Source: Stereocaulon alpinum
Taxonomy: Eukaryota > Ascomycota > Lecanoromycetes > Lecanorales > Stereocaulaceae
DNA: 64,000 bases
Reading direction: 5' to 3'
Assembly (NCBI GenBank): GCA_018257865.1
Contig: JAEUBA010000005.1
Coordinates: 674,952-738,951, forward strand
Numbering within the stretch: the first letter of the stretch is position 1; each line of letters opens with the position of its first letter. The notes beneath the pieces are model-generated. The model worked only from the letters and a program-made list of their open reading frames with translations, had not been told where the DNA came from and made no database searches. The translations under genes were made by a program, and so were the position numbers. Below are positions 1 through 11,602 of the stretch, one piece after another.

Positions 1-465
1 TTCGCGTCCGCATTCATGTACTCAGCAGAACCCATCGAGGTGCTGAGAATCAAAGTTGGCTGAGCGGTAAGAGGAAGGAGGTTAGGATCGGGGATGGAGC
101 ATGAGAAGTCATATGCTCTGGATGGCGCTTCGCTCGAGAAGGAGGTCGGATCGTTGACGTTGTCAGGTATGTCGGCGTCCAAGCATGGTCGAATGGCGGG
201 AAGGGAAGTTGGTAGATCATGCACTGAGACTGCGAGAATGGCTGCAGCTCTCTGGAGGACTTCTTGCTCCTGGTCAGAGAAGGTGCGGCACCCAAGGTTG
301 TTGCCGACCACTTGGGGCAATGTAGTCGAATATAACCTTCCTTCCGAGTCATCTTGGGATGGCGTCGCAGCCTAGTAATCATGCTTGTCAGCAAAGGTGT
401 CGAACAAGAGCAGCAATTGTGAAGCTGTTCGTTGTAGTGACATCAATTAATACTGGGATTACCAT
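1..465 (-). CDS. Partial gene of unknown function, 5' end only, running off the left edge
   Basis: An open frame on the minus strand runs from 371 down to base 1 with gene-like codon use and no stop. It reads through motifs such as LPQVVGNN, FSDQEQEVLQRAAAILA and DLPTSLPAIRPCLD, none of which I can assign to a family. Directly upstream is a TAG that works as a splice acceptor (AG at 373-372), preceded by a good branch site GCTGAC. The nearest ATG with a favourable context lies at 465-463 and is followed at once by GTAATC, so the simplest model is a start codon alone on exon 1, an intron 372-462 (91 nt, phase 0), then exon 2 opening with codons for Ala-Ala-Thr-Pro. The start is an inference and other upstream exons are possible. 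The 3' end lies outside the window, so domain content is unknown. Confidence 0.5.
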
Positions 466-1722
466 GGTTTGCGTCCGATCTGCTTTCGGCAGCTGCCGTT
501 TGCTACCCGTCCGGTCCCCGCTGTCAAGTCCGAAGTTAAGATCCCAAAAGCTTTTTGAAATCGTCTTCTAGGACGAGAACGACTTCAAATATCTCCGAGC
601 TGGCAACTGCTGCCCACCCGCGAGACGAAGCACTACTACCTCATACCTAGCCATCACGTGCGGAGTAGTGTATGACCTCAGCGCCATCTCAGCGCCCTGT
701 GCTGATCGTAGTAGATGGTCGAAGCTGTCATTGGAGAGAAGGAGAAGCTAGCGCAGCACTGCCTACATTTCCTGCCCTTCAAACTTTCGTAGTAAGCCCA
801 GCCGTTCGCCTCAAGCCCTTTCTGGTCTCACCGGTCGCGGGGTTGTCGTCATGACACTAAGCCGCTTTGGCTGCAATATCTCGAACCGGTGGGGGTAAGA
901 ATTCGTACGAGTGACAGCCCAAATGTCCTGGCTCGACGCAAGCCAGCGCGGTGTTCCTTCACGTTTCCCCCGGGTTTCAGCCTTGTGTTACGTTCAACAT
1001 GCCTACCTTACCTTCATGGAGTCAGCACATTCCCGGGGTTTCAGGTAGGGCTCACAAGGCGGGCCATTAGGGGCAACGCGCCACTTCCCACAACCTAAGG
1101 AACGGCGAATCTGAGAATCGCAACTCCGCATTATAAACTGCCACACACCCACTATATTGGAAAGTCTAGAAGTGCAACTGTTAATGCCTACTTCTATGAT
1201 TCCAAAGCCGTTCGAATGCTTCTGATGGATTTCATGATGGACTTGAGGATAGGAGAGAATATAATTGTATTATGCTGCTCGACCCGCCTGAAGTAGACCC
1301 CCAAGACTCCAATCTAGCAGGAGGGCCCGATAGGTTAACGCCTAGAACATTCCCTTGAGCGGCACCCAAGTGACTCTCTAGAGACACTGTTACGAGGCCA
1401 ACCAAGCTTTGGAGTATGGTGTGTCGATTGAATTGACGATTTGGCTTTACAGTTCTTTAATTTCTGGGGTTGGGGCTAATCTACGGGCTGAATGCCCCTG
1501 ATGGGGTGGTCTCTTTGAGGCATTGTCTTCTTCGAGCGACGCTTCATGGAGGAGGTTCGAATTCTGGTTTGCTAGTGGGAAACGGAAAGGAGAGTCTTTC
1601 TCGGCCTTTGGACTTTGGCTCTTACATGCCAGACAGATTAGGTACGCGGAATGCGATCAGACATCTAGCCTCCTAAGTAGGTAGGCATTTGAAATCATCC
1701 CAACACCTTCCACATCTGTCGA
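466..1722. other. Intergenic stretch without a recognised gene
   Basis: About 1.25 kb between the start of the left-edge gene and the 3' end of the AIM6-like gene. Short open frames occur on the plus strand (near 672-854, 889-1098 and 1470-1676), but none has recognisable motifs or splice partners. I see no RNA gene or repeat that I could support. Confidence 0.6.
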
Positions 1723-2756
1723 TCACCAGTAGTTACTCTCATCACTCAAGCCCGCCGCCGCTTCCAAGTCATCCGCATTTATGAAGTCAACACCCTCGGT
1801 CTTCAACTGTCTCCAGATCCCATTGCGCGTACTAATCGGCCAACCAGGCTGGTCCCAATACCGCAACATTATGCCCTTCCCATGCGCTGTAGCTACCTGC
1901 GCTCGCAAAATCGCTAGCTGTGTATCGTTTAGACTTGTTCCCAATACAGGCCCGAAGCTTGCTTCAAAGTCTGTAGAGGCGATAGGGGATACGGCGGATG
2001 TTATATTGCTGAAGGTGCTGTTGAGGGTGGGGATAGGGGCATCGTAGAAGTAGTAGCGGGGTGTCACAGGTTGGACTTGATCGAGGGGCGTGTTGCCCGT
2101 GCCTATGACAGTCACGGCGCCGGACGTGAAGAGGTTCGAGGTGTCTACTGTTGAGAGCCAGCCGCCGGATTGGCTAAGATGGGTATCAGCATTGTCCAAG
2201 CTTGAGGCTTGGGGGAAGAGAGGCCGTCTCTGGGAGGTATTGGGGCTTCTTACAGCGGCTCTAAAGCTTTAACAACATACGGCCACGTCGTGGCTCCGTC
2301 GGTCTTTACGTCAACGAATAAGTAAAGCGTCTGGTCCCCATTGGTATCAAAGACCCCATTCTTTGTTGGCGTCGTCAAAAACGGCGAATTCGTGGGGTTC
2401 TGCCGATGCAACGTATCTAGTATCGGATTGATGTATAACGACTCGAACGTGCGCTCATTCGTCAACGCTCCCTGCTCATGCCCGACATATAGTGTTTCGT
2501 TGTAGAGCCATACGTCGGACTCCACTGAGACGGCTCCCACTGAGAGGGCGCTATAGAAGGGCACATCTCGCCAGTAGTCATTGTGGCTGTGGATGAGCTT
2601 TGGTATGATACCTTGCGTTAGGCTTGTAGGGTAGGTGTAGAGTGGCGGTTGGTGGGCTTGGTTCAGGATCTGTTGGAGGGCAGGGGAGACTTCTGGGGGA
2701 GCTGCGCAGGTGTGTGCGGCGAGGAAGAGAGCGGTGAAGGCGGATGAGAGCTGCAT
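1723..2756 (-). CDS. AIM6-like secreted PLC/GDPD-type phosphodiesterase
   Basis: Two exons, 2756-2254 and 2200-1723, joined across a 53-nt GT-AG intron (2253-2201, donor GTAAGA), give 326 residues. The first 19 residues are a hydrophobic signal peptide ending in a CAA-type site. The mature part starts with the hallmark HSHNDYW (residues 56-62), followed by SVESDVWLY and VGHE (His93-Glu94), which are the predicted metal/catalytic positions of the PLC-like phosphodiesterase TIM barrel. VDVKTDG and a C-terminal FINADDLEAA follow. This arrangement fits the 'altered inheritance of mitochondria 6' family of fungi. That name comes from a yeast screen; the substrate is not established. The signal peptide suggests secretion or a vacuolar/ER-lumen location. 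Length is slightly below the usual 350-400 residues. Enzyme class is well supported, physiological role is not. Confidence 0.87.
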
Positions 2757-3724
2757 CTCCTTGTATGATCGTACGCATACTGGAGACGAGAAGTGCGCCT
2801 GGCGGGGCAGACGTAAAAGGAGACCATGATCACGGTGATCAGCGTACCCAGCTCATGCGAAAGCTCTCCGTCCATATCCGTTGTGACTGTGAGAGCTTCC
2901 GTGTTCGGCACCTTCCTGGTCGTGGATCTCAGAAGTAGAGTTCAACCGGATGTCAGAACTGACCAATGATTTCATCCACGTGCGGCGCCGGCGAAGGCAT
3001 TCAGCATACCCGAAAACATGGTCCGAGTCAATGCCAAGAAGCTGCTTTACCTTAGAATTTGCATATCGTGCAGAGGGACTGAGACAGGCCAGAGGGTTGA
3101 ATACGGACAATAGCTCTGCAGATCTCAAAATGAACCTGAAACAGGTAGCCGGACTAACTTAGCGTGTAATATTCGTCAGACTAAAGAATACATATCACCT
3201 CCCTCAATATTGAGTCGGTGTCAATCAATTGACACTGGACAGAGAATCCAGTCTAGGCATACGGCGTTTACTTCCACTGCAATGCGGAATACAAATCGTC
3301 ATCTCCAGCATGCATGATGGTTTTGGTGGGCTTAAGTGGGAGACAAGGGGTTTTCAGCTCGTATCATAATGACTCAGACTAAAGCAAACCACCACACCAT
3401 ATAGACAAAGCTATCAACTCATCAAAACAGAACACACGCAAGCCCGTATCCTTAAGCATATACATTTTGTTTCTTCGTCTTGCAATCTGTTTTCTGGTAT
3501 TCTAGGTGCTTCGTCTTCTAATATCTTGGCGGTTCCAGCTCTTGTCTGCGAATGCTGCGGAAGCCTGCATATGTAGCAACAACTTTTCTTTTCCCCTCCA
3601 TATCCGCGGTGTAAGCGACTGAAACGTCATTGGCACGGTATTGGGGGTGTGGGCGATACTGCTCCTCTTTACCCCACGCTCAGGACACCCAGGGCTCTGC
3701 CGACGTTACGTGCGTAACACAGCG
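2757..3724. other. Intergenic region between two minus-strand genes
   Basis: About 970 bp containing the promoter/5' leader of the AIM6-like gene at its left side and the 3' flank of the zinc-finger gene at its right side. No convincing coding frame or repeat is visible. Confidence 0.6.
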
Positions 3725-5917
3725 TTACTCATCATCCTCTCCATCCGCACCGTCCTCCTCTACCCCCGTGTTTGCCTTCTCGCCTCTCTTCTTCTTCCTG
3801 CTCAACTCGCATAACCTCCAACCCCCCTCGCCTCTCTCCAAGAAGCCCTGCCCAATCATCCAGTTCCGCAGCGCTGTATCTTCAATCTCCCCCGTCAAAT
3901 CAATGTCCTGTTTCTCCAAATGTTTTCCAACATGTTCAAGCCTGTCTTCCCATTTCTTGAATGTAGGGTGATCGGGGCAGAAGGGGCAAATCGTGTTGGT
4001 CGGGAGCTCTCGTAGGCGCACGTGGCATCTTGCTTGTACTGTCTCGATGGCATCGTTAAAAGCTGACTTCTCAGAAGCGGAGGCAGAGGAGGCAGGGGCA
4101 TGCATGCGCTTAAGGTGCTGCGTGAAGAGGTCTTTGCGGTCGAATTCATGGTACGAAGGTTCTGGGAGCTCAGGATGAATGGATGAAGAAGCTGAGGGTG
4201 GGGGAACTTCGTGCTGCGGCATGTAAGGCGGTACCTGAGGCATCTGGATATCATGCTTAGTAGGCTTGTACTCAGCATCTGGGTCAGGCTTCGGGGCAAT
4301 GTTAACTGCTCCATCGTCGATTCTGCTGTTCTTCCTACTGCTTCTCCTGTCATCTGGCTTGTTAACTGCCGCCCAGCCATAGACGGGATCCGTCTTAGTC
4401 TCTCGCAAGACGGTGCTGGCTGGCTCTTCAGTCTTGTCATAGTCAGTCTTACTCCTCTTCCTCCCTTTCCTAGGGGACCACTCCATGTCAGCATCAGACT
4501 CCGGTTCCTGCTTAGGCGCGTGGTTGTTCGTCTCCATAATTTCGGAGATCCTGCCAAGTCCACTTTTGCGTTTGCGTGTGGCAGAGGCAATCCCATTTTC
4601 TACTATCGGAATTTGTGCAGGTGGTGGCACAGATACCGGCATGGGCATAGGTAGTGGTGGAGGTTGGAACGCGCAATTCTGAAGCGCGCAAGTGCCGATG
4701 TCACACCTCCAGGTCTCTGAGCGCATGTGCTGGACGTTGATGTGGCGTTTCCATTCATTCTTGCTACCAACGGTTGACTCGCAGCCGTAAGCGTGAAAGG
4801 TACACACGAAGGGTCGTGTATGCGTTGCAAGGACGTGCTTTTTGAGGGTAGAATCAGAGGGAAAGGACATAGCACAGTGCGTGCAAGGCATCAGTGATGC
4901 CATGCCCGTACTCGTGCTCGAAGACGAAGTGGGTGAGTAAGCCTTGGCAATCTTGATTGCCCTTGTGGCGGTCCTGGGCACTCGTTCCCGTGGTGCTGGG
5001 CTTTCTTCTGCCGGTACTCGGAAAGAGGAGTTGAGGCCTAACAATGATAGCACCTCGCTGATCGTTCTCCCAATCCCAAGCAGAAGCGGCATGAGGAGAT
5101 CGCCCGCTGCACGATTCTTGTGCGTCACTTCTTCGCCGGACTTGGAGATTAAGTTATTGAATTGCTCCTCCTGAGACCAAATCTTGAGCTCAATCTCGGT
5201 GATCATAGTTCGATCGAGTTTACGTCCAGTCAAATTTCTCAGAAGATTCTCGAGGTCTCTGATCAGAACGTCTAGCATTGATGCTAGCCTCCGACTCGGC
5301 TCTGAGGTTGTCTGCAACTTGCGAGAAGCGACCATTGCACGGGTAAGGAGTGTCCTAATACCATCACCAACTGGAAGCTTGGGCTTGATATATTCCCAAT
5401 TAGGGTTGTTCTTGGCGACATCCTGCTTAAGTCCGAGAGCGACATTAACATCATTTTCGAGGTCCGCTACTCGATTTTTGAGGTCAGAGATATCCCGTTC
5501 CGAAAACCGCGAGGTAGTCTGGATGTATTTGGCTAGAGTCTCGATGACAATAGCAACATCCGAGCAGATCTGGTAAGCCACCTCGCAATGGTCGTAACCC
5601 TGATAAAGGTGCATCTCGGCTTTCGACATATAATGGGTCTGCATCATAAAGTCTCCAAAGTTGAGATTACCATCTGGTCGTCTTTTGATGTTCAAGATAG
5701 TCCGCCGTCGACGATGCATCTGGGCTTGTCCGAAGCTCGTGTTTTCCGCCTCGGATGTGATGACGTGGTCTAAATAGGCGAGAAAGCTATTCAGAAACTC
5801 TTTAGGCATCAAAGTGTTCCTCGATCTCTCCTTTTCGCAAAACCTTTGGATGGTCTGATCGAAAGCAGAATATTGTTGGAGCTCCGCAGAGTCGTCGGGA
5901 CCTGCGGGAGCAGACAT
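3725..5917 (-). CDS. C2H2-type zinc-finger protein (putative regulator), 730 aa, single exon
   Basis: The frame continues upstream to a TTG at 5926, but the first ATG is at 5917-5915, so I start there. The N-terminal third (about residues 10-300) is helical, with a short coiled-coil-like stretch near 140-165, and has no domain I recognise. Two adjacent C2H2 fingers lie near residues 345-397: Cys345/Cys348 with His362/His366, then Cys372/Cys378 with His392/His397. A third, CPFC-type finger sits near 644-666 (His662 and His666). Between them is a basic, Ser/Pro-rich segment with nuclear-localisation-like runs (RKRKSG, RKGRKRSK). The C-terminus is acidic (EEDGADGEDDE). The widely spaced fingers plus a long N-terminal region resemble uncharacterised C2H2 proteins common in Pezizomycotina. 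Nuclear DNA binding is inferred from the fingers; target and pathway are unknown. Confidence 0.8.
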   Translation of the reverse strand: MSAPAGPDDSAELQQYSAFDQTIQRFCEKERSRNTLMPKEFLNSFLAYLDHVITSEAENTSFGQAQMHRRRRTILNIKRRPDGNLNFGDFMMQTHYMSKAEMHLYQGYDHCEVAYQICSDVAIVIETLAKYIQTTSRFSERDISDLKNRVADLENDVNVALGLKQDVAKNNPNWEYIKPKLPVGDGIRTLLTRAMVASRKLQTTSEPSRRLASMLDVLIRDLENLLRNLTGRKLDRTMITEIELKIWSQEEQFNNLISKSGEEVTHKNRAAGDLLMPLLLGIGRTISEVLSLLGLNSSFRVPAEESPAPRERVPRTATRAIKIAKAYSPTSSSSTSTGMASLMPCTHCAMSFPSDSTLKKHVLATHTRPFVCTFHAYGCESTVGSKNEWKRHINVQHMRSETWRCDIGTCALQNCAFQPPPLPMPMPVSVPPPAQIPIVENGIASATRKRKSGLGRISEIMETNNHAPKQEPESDADMEWSPRKGRKRSKTDYDKTEEPASTVLRETKTDPVYGWAAVNKPDDRRSSRKNSRIDDGAVNIAPKPDPDAEYKPTKHDIQMPQVPPYMPQHEVPPPSASSSIHPELPEPSYHEFDRKDLFTQHLKRMHAPASSASASEKSAFNDAIETVQARCHVRLRELPTNTICPFCPDHPTFKKWEDRLEHVGKHLEKQDIDLTGEIEDTALRNWMIGQGFLERGEGGWRLCELSRKKKRGEKANTGVEEDGADGEDDE

Positions 5918-7074
5918 CGTGGACAAAACCTCCGAGAGGTCCGAAGCTGGGTCTCCGGCAGGTCAGAAAGAAGGTCGAAGTTTGAAAGAGCTGTAGGTTA
6001 GACCAAAGGTATAGAGAGTTCCTGGAACTGATTGCTCAAGTACTTGGAAGGTAATGAATTGGATAAAAGTGGTTTAGACAGCAGATTGATAAGATGTTCC
6101 CCCTAGGTGGAGCGGCGGCCGTTGACAACGGGTATCTGAAGCGCATAGTGGCGCATGGGGTCTCCTGACTTCTGAATACTTCAACACGTTCCTTGAGTGG
6201 ATGCCCGCGGTGGGTTTGATGGATGGAAGTGATGCGCAAGTCTGACTTCACGAGGGGTAGTGGAAAAAAGCGGGTGGCCCCTACGCCTGAACGAGTTAGG
6301 CTGAAACAGCCTTGCTCGATAATCGGCCAAGGGGAGAGGCTACGATAGCCTCGCGGCTTTAGGAAACTCAAAATCACCCACCAATTCTAGATCTCTACAA
6401 GGAAGGCTGTGCAGCAGATGATTTTGGTATCATTTGGACGAGGCAAATGAGCTTAACCTTTTCACAGGCAAAAGCACTTCTTTAAGTGATGCCATCGTGG
6501 AGATATCCAACGAAAACAACGCGACGACTGCAGCCTGCCCACTTTCGTTGCTGCAGCCGAATGCCGAGCTAGCTAGCCACGCGACCAATCGAAGCTCCCT
6601 CATTTCATTGCGTTATCCACCAGTAAGATAAGATTAACAAGACGTAATTCCTTGGTAGTCATGGACACGGTCGGTCGCACTGGGCCTGCTAACGCAACGA
6701 TTACCTTATCATGATGTGGATGAAGTCTACAAACCTGAGACATCAGCATCAAACCTGCTGTTGAAGACTCAAAAACCCATAGCGCATTGGTCATGCTTCA
6801 CGAGTGCCACAGCACCCTTCTGACAGATAAAGCTTTCGGAGTTTATGCGCTGTGGTCGCTGAAGCTTGCAAAGGTCTTGGCGCTAAGGTTTGGAGCCCCG
6901 CCCGAGCGCAGCCCTGCCGTTTGGGCTCGTTAGGGTACCATATAGGCATGCTTGCATCTTCGTGCGCAGTTTTGACGTGTCACCTATCAACTCGTTGTTG
7001 ATGCTGGGGTTACCTTCCCCATTTGATCTTATCTACGCATTAATCATTACCCAGACCCCTTTTCTATGTCTTGA
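5918..7074. other. Intergenic region, no gene recognised
   Basis: About 1.16 kb holding the 5' flank of the zinc-finger gene (left) and the 3' flank of the UCS chaperone gene (right). A 113-codon frame on the minus strand at 6036-6377 has no recognisable motif and is probably chance or untranslated leader. Confidence 0.55.
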
Positions 7075-9711
7075 TCAAGCTATCAGCGCCTTTAGCGCTT
7101 GCAGCGCGCATGACAAAACCTGCTCATTGTGTTGGAAGTCCTGAGCAGCGGCCTTGAGGATGTCCAGTCCCCCCAACTCCTTTACCTTTTCTATGGCTGC
7201 TGACGCTATTGGATCCTCAATGCAAACGATGTTCATGACGCAGACAACGCCTCGATGAACGATTTGTCCTTCCTGGTCATCCCCTTCACACAGACCAAGC
7301 ACAATCTCTACGCCTCTTTCTCTTGCGAGAATTGCCTTGACCGAGCCCTCAAACTGAGTGAGACTGGCCAAGGCGCCCCCAGCAGCCTTGCGAGTCCCTT
7401 CATCGTCTACATCGGCCATAGCAAGCAGAATATGCACCCTTCTTGCTGCGGCTTTGGAATTGTCTGCAAATAGCTCAATACCTGCAGGACAAGTAACTAG
7501 ATTGCATACAAGCTCAGTGGCAGCTCTTTGAATACGCTCATTGCTGGTGAGTAACAAGTCTTCAATAGTGGGGAAAGCGAGACGTATGATGTACTCAGCG
7601 GCGCCACTGGAGGGGGTGGAAGCCAGGTTCGTGAGGGACAACAGAGCTTCAAATGTAGGAAGAAGGTCACGAGGACCCTCAGTAGCCAGTGCAGGGTCTT
7701 CGCTGAGGAGCGAGACTAGCGGCCGAATGGCAGACGTCAATGAGATAGCGCCTGATGATGGGAATACGAGTGTTGGATCGACCTTGACGAGTATGCGAGC
7801 GAGTGCGTGGGCTGCAGTATGGCGAGCCTGGACCTCTGCCGTAGAAGTTCCCGTGATGGTGGTGTACTTCTGTATCAGTAGCCTAACACCGCCTTGTTGA
7901 GCAATGGTGCCCCGAAGAGACTGCGTTCTCGAGAGCGATAGTAGTATGTTGAAGACAATGCCAATTGAGATTGGTGATAGGTTTTTGCTGATACCGACAA
8001 GAACGGACACTGCACCTGCATTCACCACAGCCTTGCAACGCTCTGTGACTGCATCGTCCTCATCAAGAGGATCTACCTGAGCGGAGGGCTTTGACGCATT
8101 TGCGTAGGCTTTGAGCTGTGATATGCGTTTCTGCTCCTCGGATAAGGATGGAAGGTAGCGAGTTAAGTGGTCAATAAGTGTTAGGCCTCCAAAAGCTATT
8201 GCTGATCCTGGCTCGCTATGGCTTTTGAGAATCTTGAGAAAGGTGATCAAGAACTTCTTGTCCTTTGCTAGTTGATCTTTCACTTTTGGTCGGACAGAGG
8301 CATGCGCAAGACCTTCGATAGAGCTCCGGATAGGTTCCAGAGATTCGTCCACCATCATGGTCTCCAACTTGGATACAAGACGGTCAACATGCGCATCATC
8401 CTGCGTCTGCAAGCCGTTTTCTCTGCCGTTCTGAAGAGACGAGCACTGACACTTAGCAAGAACGACTGCTGCGATGCCAGGCCTCTGACCCTTTCCTGTG
8501 TCCATAACGTGCTGCAACCAACGTGTACAATGTTTGCTGATCGCCTCACGGCATGCAGTATCAACGCAAGCTGCATTCAGCATGTGGAGTGTAGCCTGTT
8601 CCACCTTTTCCGATTTTGCCTTCTTCTCCACTAGGGGTATCAGGGATTCCAGAAAACCTTGAGTAAGGAACATTGTCGAAGCTATTGAGGGAGCCACCGG
8701 AAATATTCCAGCTGCAGCAGAGAAAGCCAACACCAGGTCCTCGTTATGTTGCCGTGCAATTCTGGTTGTCACGAAATTGACCAGCATATTCTGGGCGTTA
8801 TCCGAAACCGCCAGATATTTCGCAGTAGCCAGAGTTGCTTGGCTTCGTACTTCGATGGAGCCTCGATCATCCAAGCAGGTGAGAATCGCATCAAAACACA
8901 TCTCGTCGATGTATTCATGTAAATTTTCCGCATCTGCTGCCAATAGCCGAGCAATGCCCTTCAATGCTTTGCCATTGTGTTCGTCTCCGACGTCCAGTAG
9001 CTTTGCCAGGTACAGCTGGAAAATGTCTTTCTCGTTTGATTCTCGTACGTCTTCAGAAGGCCAGGCAGATGGATCCAATACAACTGTAGCAATGCCGTTG
9101 GCAGTTCCGCTTCCAATGTTGAAGAGATCTTTAAAAGCAAGGTTGGTGCTGCATTGATCCAGCTTGTTGGCAAGCCAGGCTTTGGCTGCTGATGATTCTC
9201 GTAGGAGGGCTGACATAATGCCGTCTTGTATCGCTTGATTCTCTTCGATCATGGCTGCAATCCTCGCCTCTTCCTCTTTCTTCTTAATGTCCAATTTCTT
9301 GTAATTTCCAGCGCCCATTGTACTAGGTGGCTTCGCAATAGGGCGTGGCTTCGAGACAAGTTCCATGCACTTGACGGCCACGTCTCCGGGAACCTCTGCT
9401 GATCTGCCGAGGTAGGCAAGAGCATCTTTCCCAGCGTCTTGGTCATCCTGATATACAAATCTGCTGCAGAGCTTGTGTAAAAGGTGCTGCAAATCGTCTC
9501 TCTGAATCTTGTCGAAAGCGGCTTTGACGTCTTTATTGTCTGGGGCCAAAGATGCTGCTTCTCGCAGAGCTCGGGAACCCTCCTGCAATTGTTCAGCGAC
9601 GCGTAGCAGGCCGAGGGAATAGGCTCATACCTCATCCCGACCAGAAGCTACCAAATCTAAAGCTTGGTTAGCTAGGCTTCGAGCTCGCTCTTCGCCTTGG
9701 GCGTCGGCCAT
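7075..9711 (-). CDS. cro1: UCS-domain myosin chaperone (CRO1/She4/UNC-45 family)
   Basis: Exon 1 (9711-9631) encodes 27 residues starting MADAQGEERARSLANQALDL. A 48-nt intron (9630-9583, donor GTATGA, branch CTGAAC, acceptor CAG) joins it in phase 0 to exon 2 (9582-7075), giving 862 residues. The N-terminus is a TPR-like helical hairpin (RALREAASLAPDNKDVKAAF), followed by a central region and a long C-terminal armadillo-type superhelix, the UCS domain, with repeated motifs such as LVSLLSEDPALATEG and AGGALASLTQFEGS. In Podospora CRO1 and yeast She4 this protein folds and stabilises myosin motors and is needed for actin organisation and endocytosis in the cytosol; that role is taken from the family. 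Length agrees with fungal CRO1 proteins. It is transcribed divergently from TFB4 over a 414-bp interval. Confidence 0.9.
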
Positions 9712-10125
9712 ATTGTAGTGTCAATTGGATGGAGGTGTGTTAGGTGAGCTGGCACGGAGGTGGGTCAGCATCCCACCGCCTTTTCAACATTAGGCAAGTA
9801 GACATAAGAATATGCGGAAAAGTAGTTTCTACACGAAACAAGAGGCCAGAGGGTTGCATCATAGCGTAATACGCCGGGGCGTTGAAGAAGTGAAAAATAA
9901 TCCGCCCGCGAGCGAGCCCACCGGACTCACGCCGCCGCCGCCCGCCGCCCGCCTAATTCTAGCTTTAGGTACTCACCACCAGGTAAGTTCTATGCAACCC
10001 ATGGAAAGCTGCATACTTGACTGGGTCATAGCCCAGAAGAAGGCAGCGCCATGGGTTTCTTTCTCCGATAACCAAGGCTCTTTCTGTCTACCACATGCGC
10101 GGCTACCACCACTACTACTACCACC
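9712..10125. promoter_or_regulatory. Shared divergent promoter of CRO1 (-) and TFB4 (+)
   Basis: The two start codons face away from each other across 414 bp. The middle contains a strikingly GC-rich GCC-repeat tract around 9900-9955, and short CTA-rich repeats sit just before the TFB4 start (about 10103-10122). No specific binding site is claimed. The assignment rests on gene geometry. Confidence 0.6.
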
Positions 10126-11371
10126 ATGAACGCAGTAGATGGCTCAGACCACTATAGCAAAACCTCTAACGGCAAGCTTACTCCCCCCACCCTTTCCAAG
10201 CTCTCCTCCCTCCCACTCACTAAATATCAACTACAGAGCCACCACCCTCCCTCCTTACCATAATCCTCGACACAAACCCCAATGCCTGGGCCCTCCTCGC
10301 CCCTACCCTCCCCCTCTCCGCCGCCATAGCCAACCTCCTCGTCTTCATAAACGCCCACCTAGCCTTCAACAACGCAAATAAAGTAGCAATAATAGCCTCG
10401 CATACCCAACGCGCCGAATACCTCTACCCCCTCCCAACGCACGAAAGCCCTCCGCACACAAGCGGCTCAAACCCCCACAATGGCGACGTCGAAATGGCCG
10501 ACGGCAACGAGCCCACCGCCGCAGAAGAACCCTCCACAGACGACGCAAACCACTACCGCCCCTTCCGCCAAATCCAATCCACCCTCCTAACCTCCCTATC
10601 CACCCTCCTAAAAACAACCTCCCCCACCTCCCTAACGCCCACCACCAGCATAGCAGGCGCCCTAACTCTCGCCCTAACCTACATCAACAAAGCCACCCTC
10701 AACGCCTCCACCACAACCCCCAACCCCACCACAACCACCGCAGCCGACAGCGCCCTAAGTCCCGACACAGCTCCCCCCACCCTCCACCCCCGCATCCTCA
10801 TCCTCTCCGTATCAGGCGACCTAGCACACCAATACATCCCAATAATGAACACCATCTTCGCCTGCCAGCGCCTCAGCATCCCCATCGACATAGCAAAAAT
10901 ATCCGGCGACACCGTTTTCCTCCAGCAAGCGAGCGACGCTACGCATGGGACGTATATCAAGCTTGAACACCCGCGAGGGTTACTGCAGTACTTAATGATG
11001 GGGTTCCTGCCGGATCAGAGTTGTAGGGCGTTCCTGGTTGCGCCGACGGCTGTGGGTGTGGATTTTCGGGCGGCATGTTTTTGTCATAGGAGAGTGGTGG
11101 ATGTGGGATTTGTTTGTAGTATTTGTTTGAGTAGTGAGTGTTCAGCTTTCCCCAGCTGATGGGCTTAAGACAGGGAGGGAAGTGGAGGCTGACTATGATC
11201 ATAGTATTCTGCTCGCCGCCAGAGGGAGCTATATGTCTTACTTGCGGGACGCATCTACAGCTTGGAGATTATGGAGGGAAGCCGGCAGTCGTGGCTAGGA
11301 AGAAGAAGAAAAAGAGGGACATGATGGATGGGAAGGCGAAAGAAGCTACATTTAGATCGAGACCTGGATAG
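10126..11371 (+). CDS. tfb4: TFIIH core subunit TFB4 (p34/GTF2H3)
   Basis: Three exons (10126-10171, 10237-11133, 11205-11371) give 369 residues. Intron 1 (65 nt) appears to be a GC-AG intron: donor GCAAGC at 10172, acceptor CTACAG. Only this choice joins MNAVDGSDHY to the conserved LLTIILDTNPNAWALL in frame. Intron 2 (71 nt) has donor GTGAGT and branch GCTGAC. The protein starts with the VWA-like fold (ILDTNP, SVSGDLAHQYIPIMN, IAKISGDTVFLQQASD, YLMMGFLPD). It ends with a cysteine-rich zinc module (ACFCHRRVVDVGFVCSICLS, then IFCSPPEGAICLTC), as in human p34. TFB4 pairs with the p44/SSL1 subunit in TFIIH and acts in nuclear transcription initiation and nucleotide excision repair. A low-complexity Thr/Pro/Ala stretch (about residues 150-200) is inserted in the VWA domain, as in other filamentous fungi. 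Confidence 0.93.
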
Positions 11372-11602
11372 TGATGAATCCTATACTTGGTTGAAAAGCT
11401 CAATGACCTGCAAAGTCTTCTACGTGCAAATTCCATGGGGAATAGGAGCATTGCAGCATTCATGATCTCGTTCTAGGGGTATCGTGCAAGCATCTATGCA
11501 ATAGGCCTCAACTCCACGCTCATGTAAGCACCAAAACCTCAACTTGTAAACAAGTCATCCCCCTTGTATCAGGTAGCCCCTACCATCCAGTCTATAGAAC
11601 TT

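Noticed and set aside
1552..1566. GGTTCGAATTC, similar to a tRNA T-loop
   Set aside because: No acceptor-stem complement, D-arm or anticodon arm could be placed around it on either strand.
3895..4596. 233-codon minus-strand frame inside the zinc-finger gene
   Set aside because: It is the shifted frame of the same gene and lacks the zinc-finger cysteines.
5918..5926. C2H2 gene starting at TTG 5926
   Set aside because: The first ATG, 9 bp downstream, is the natural start.
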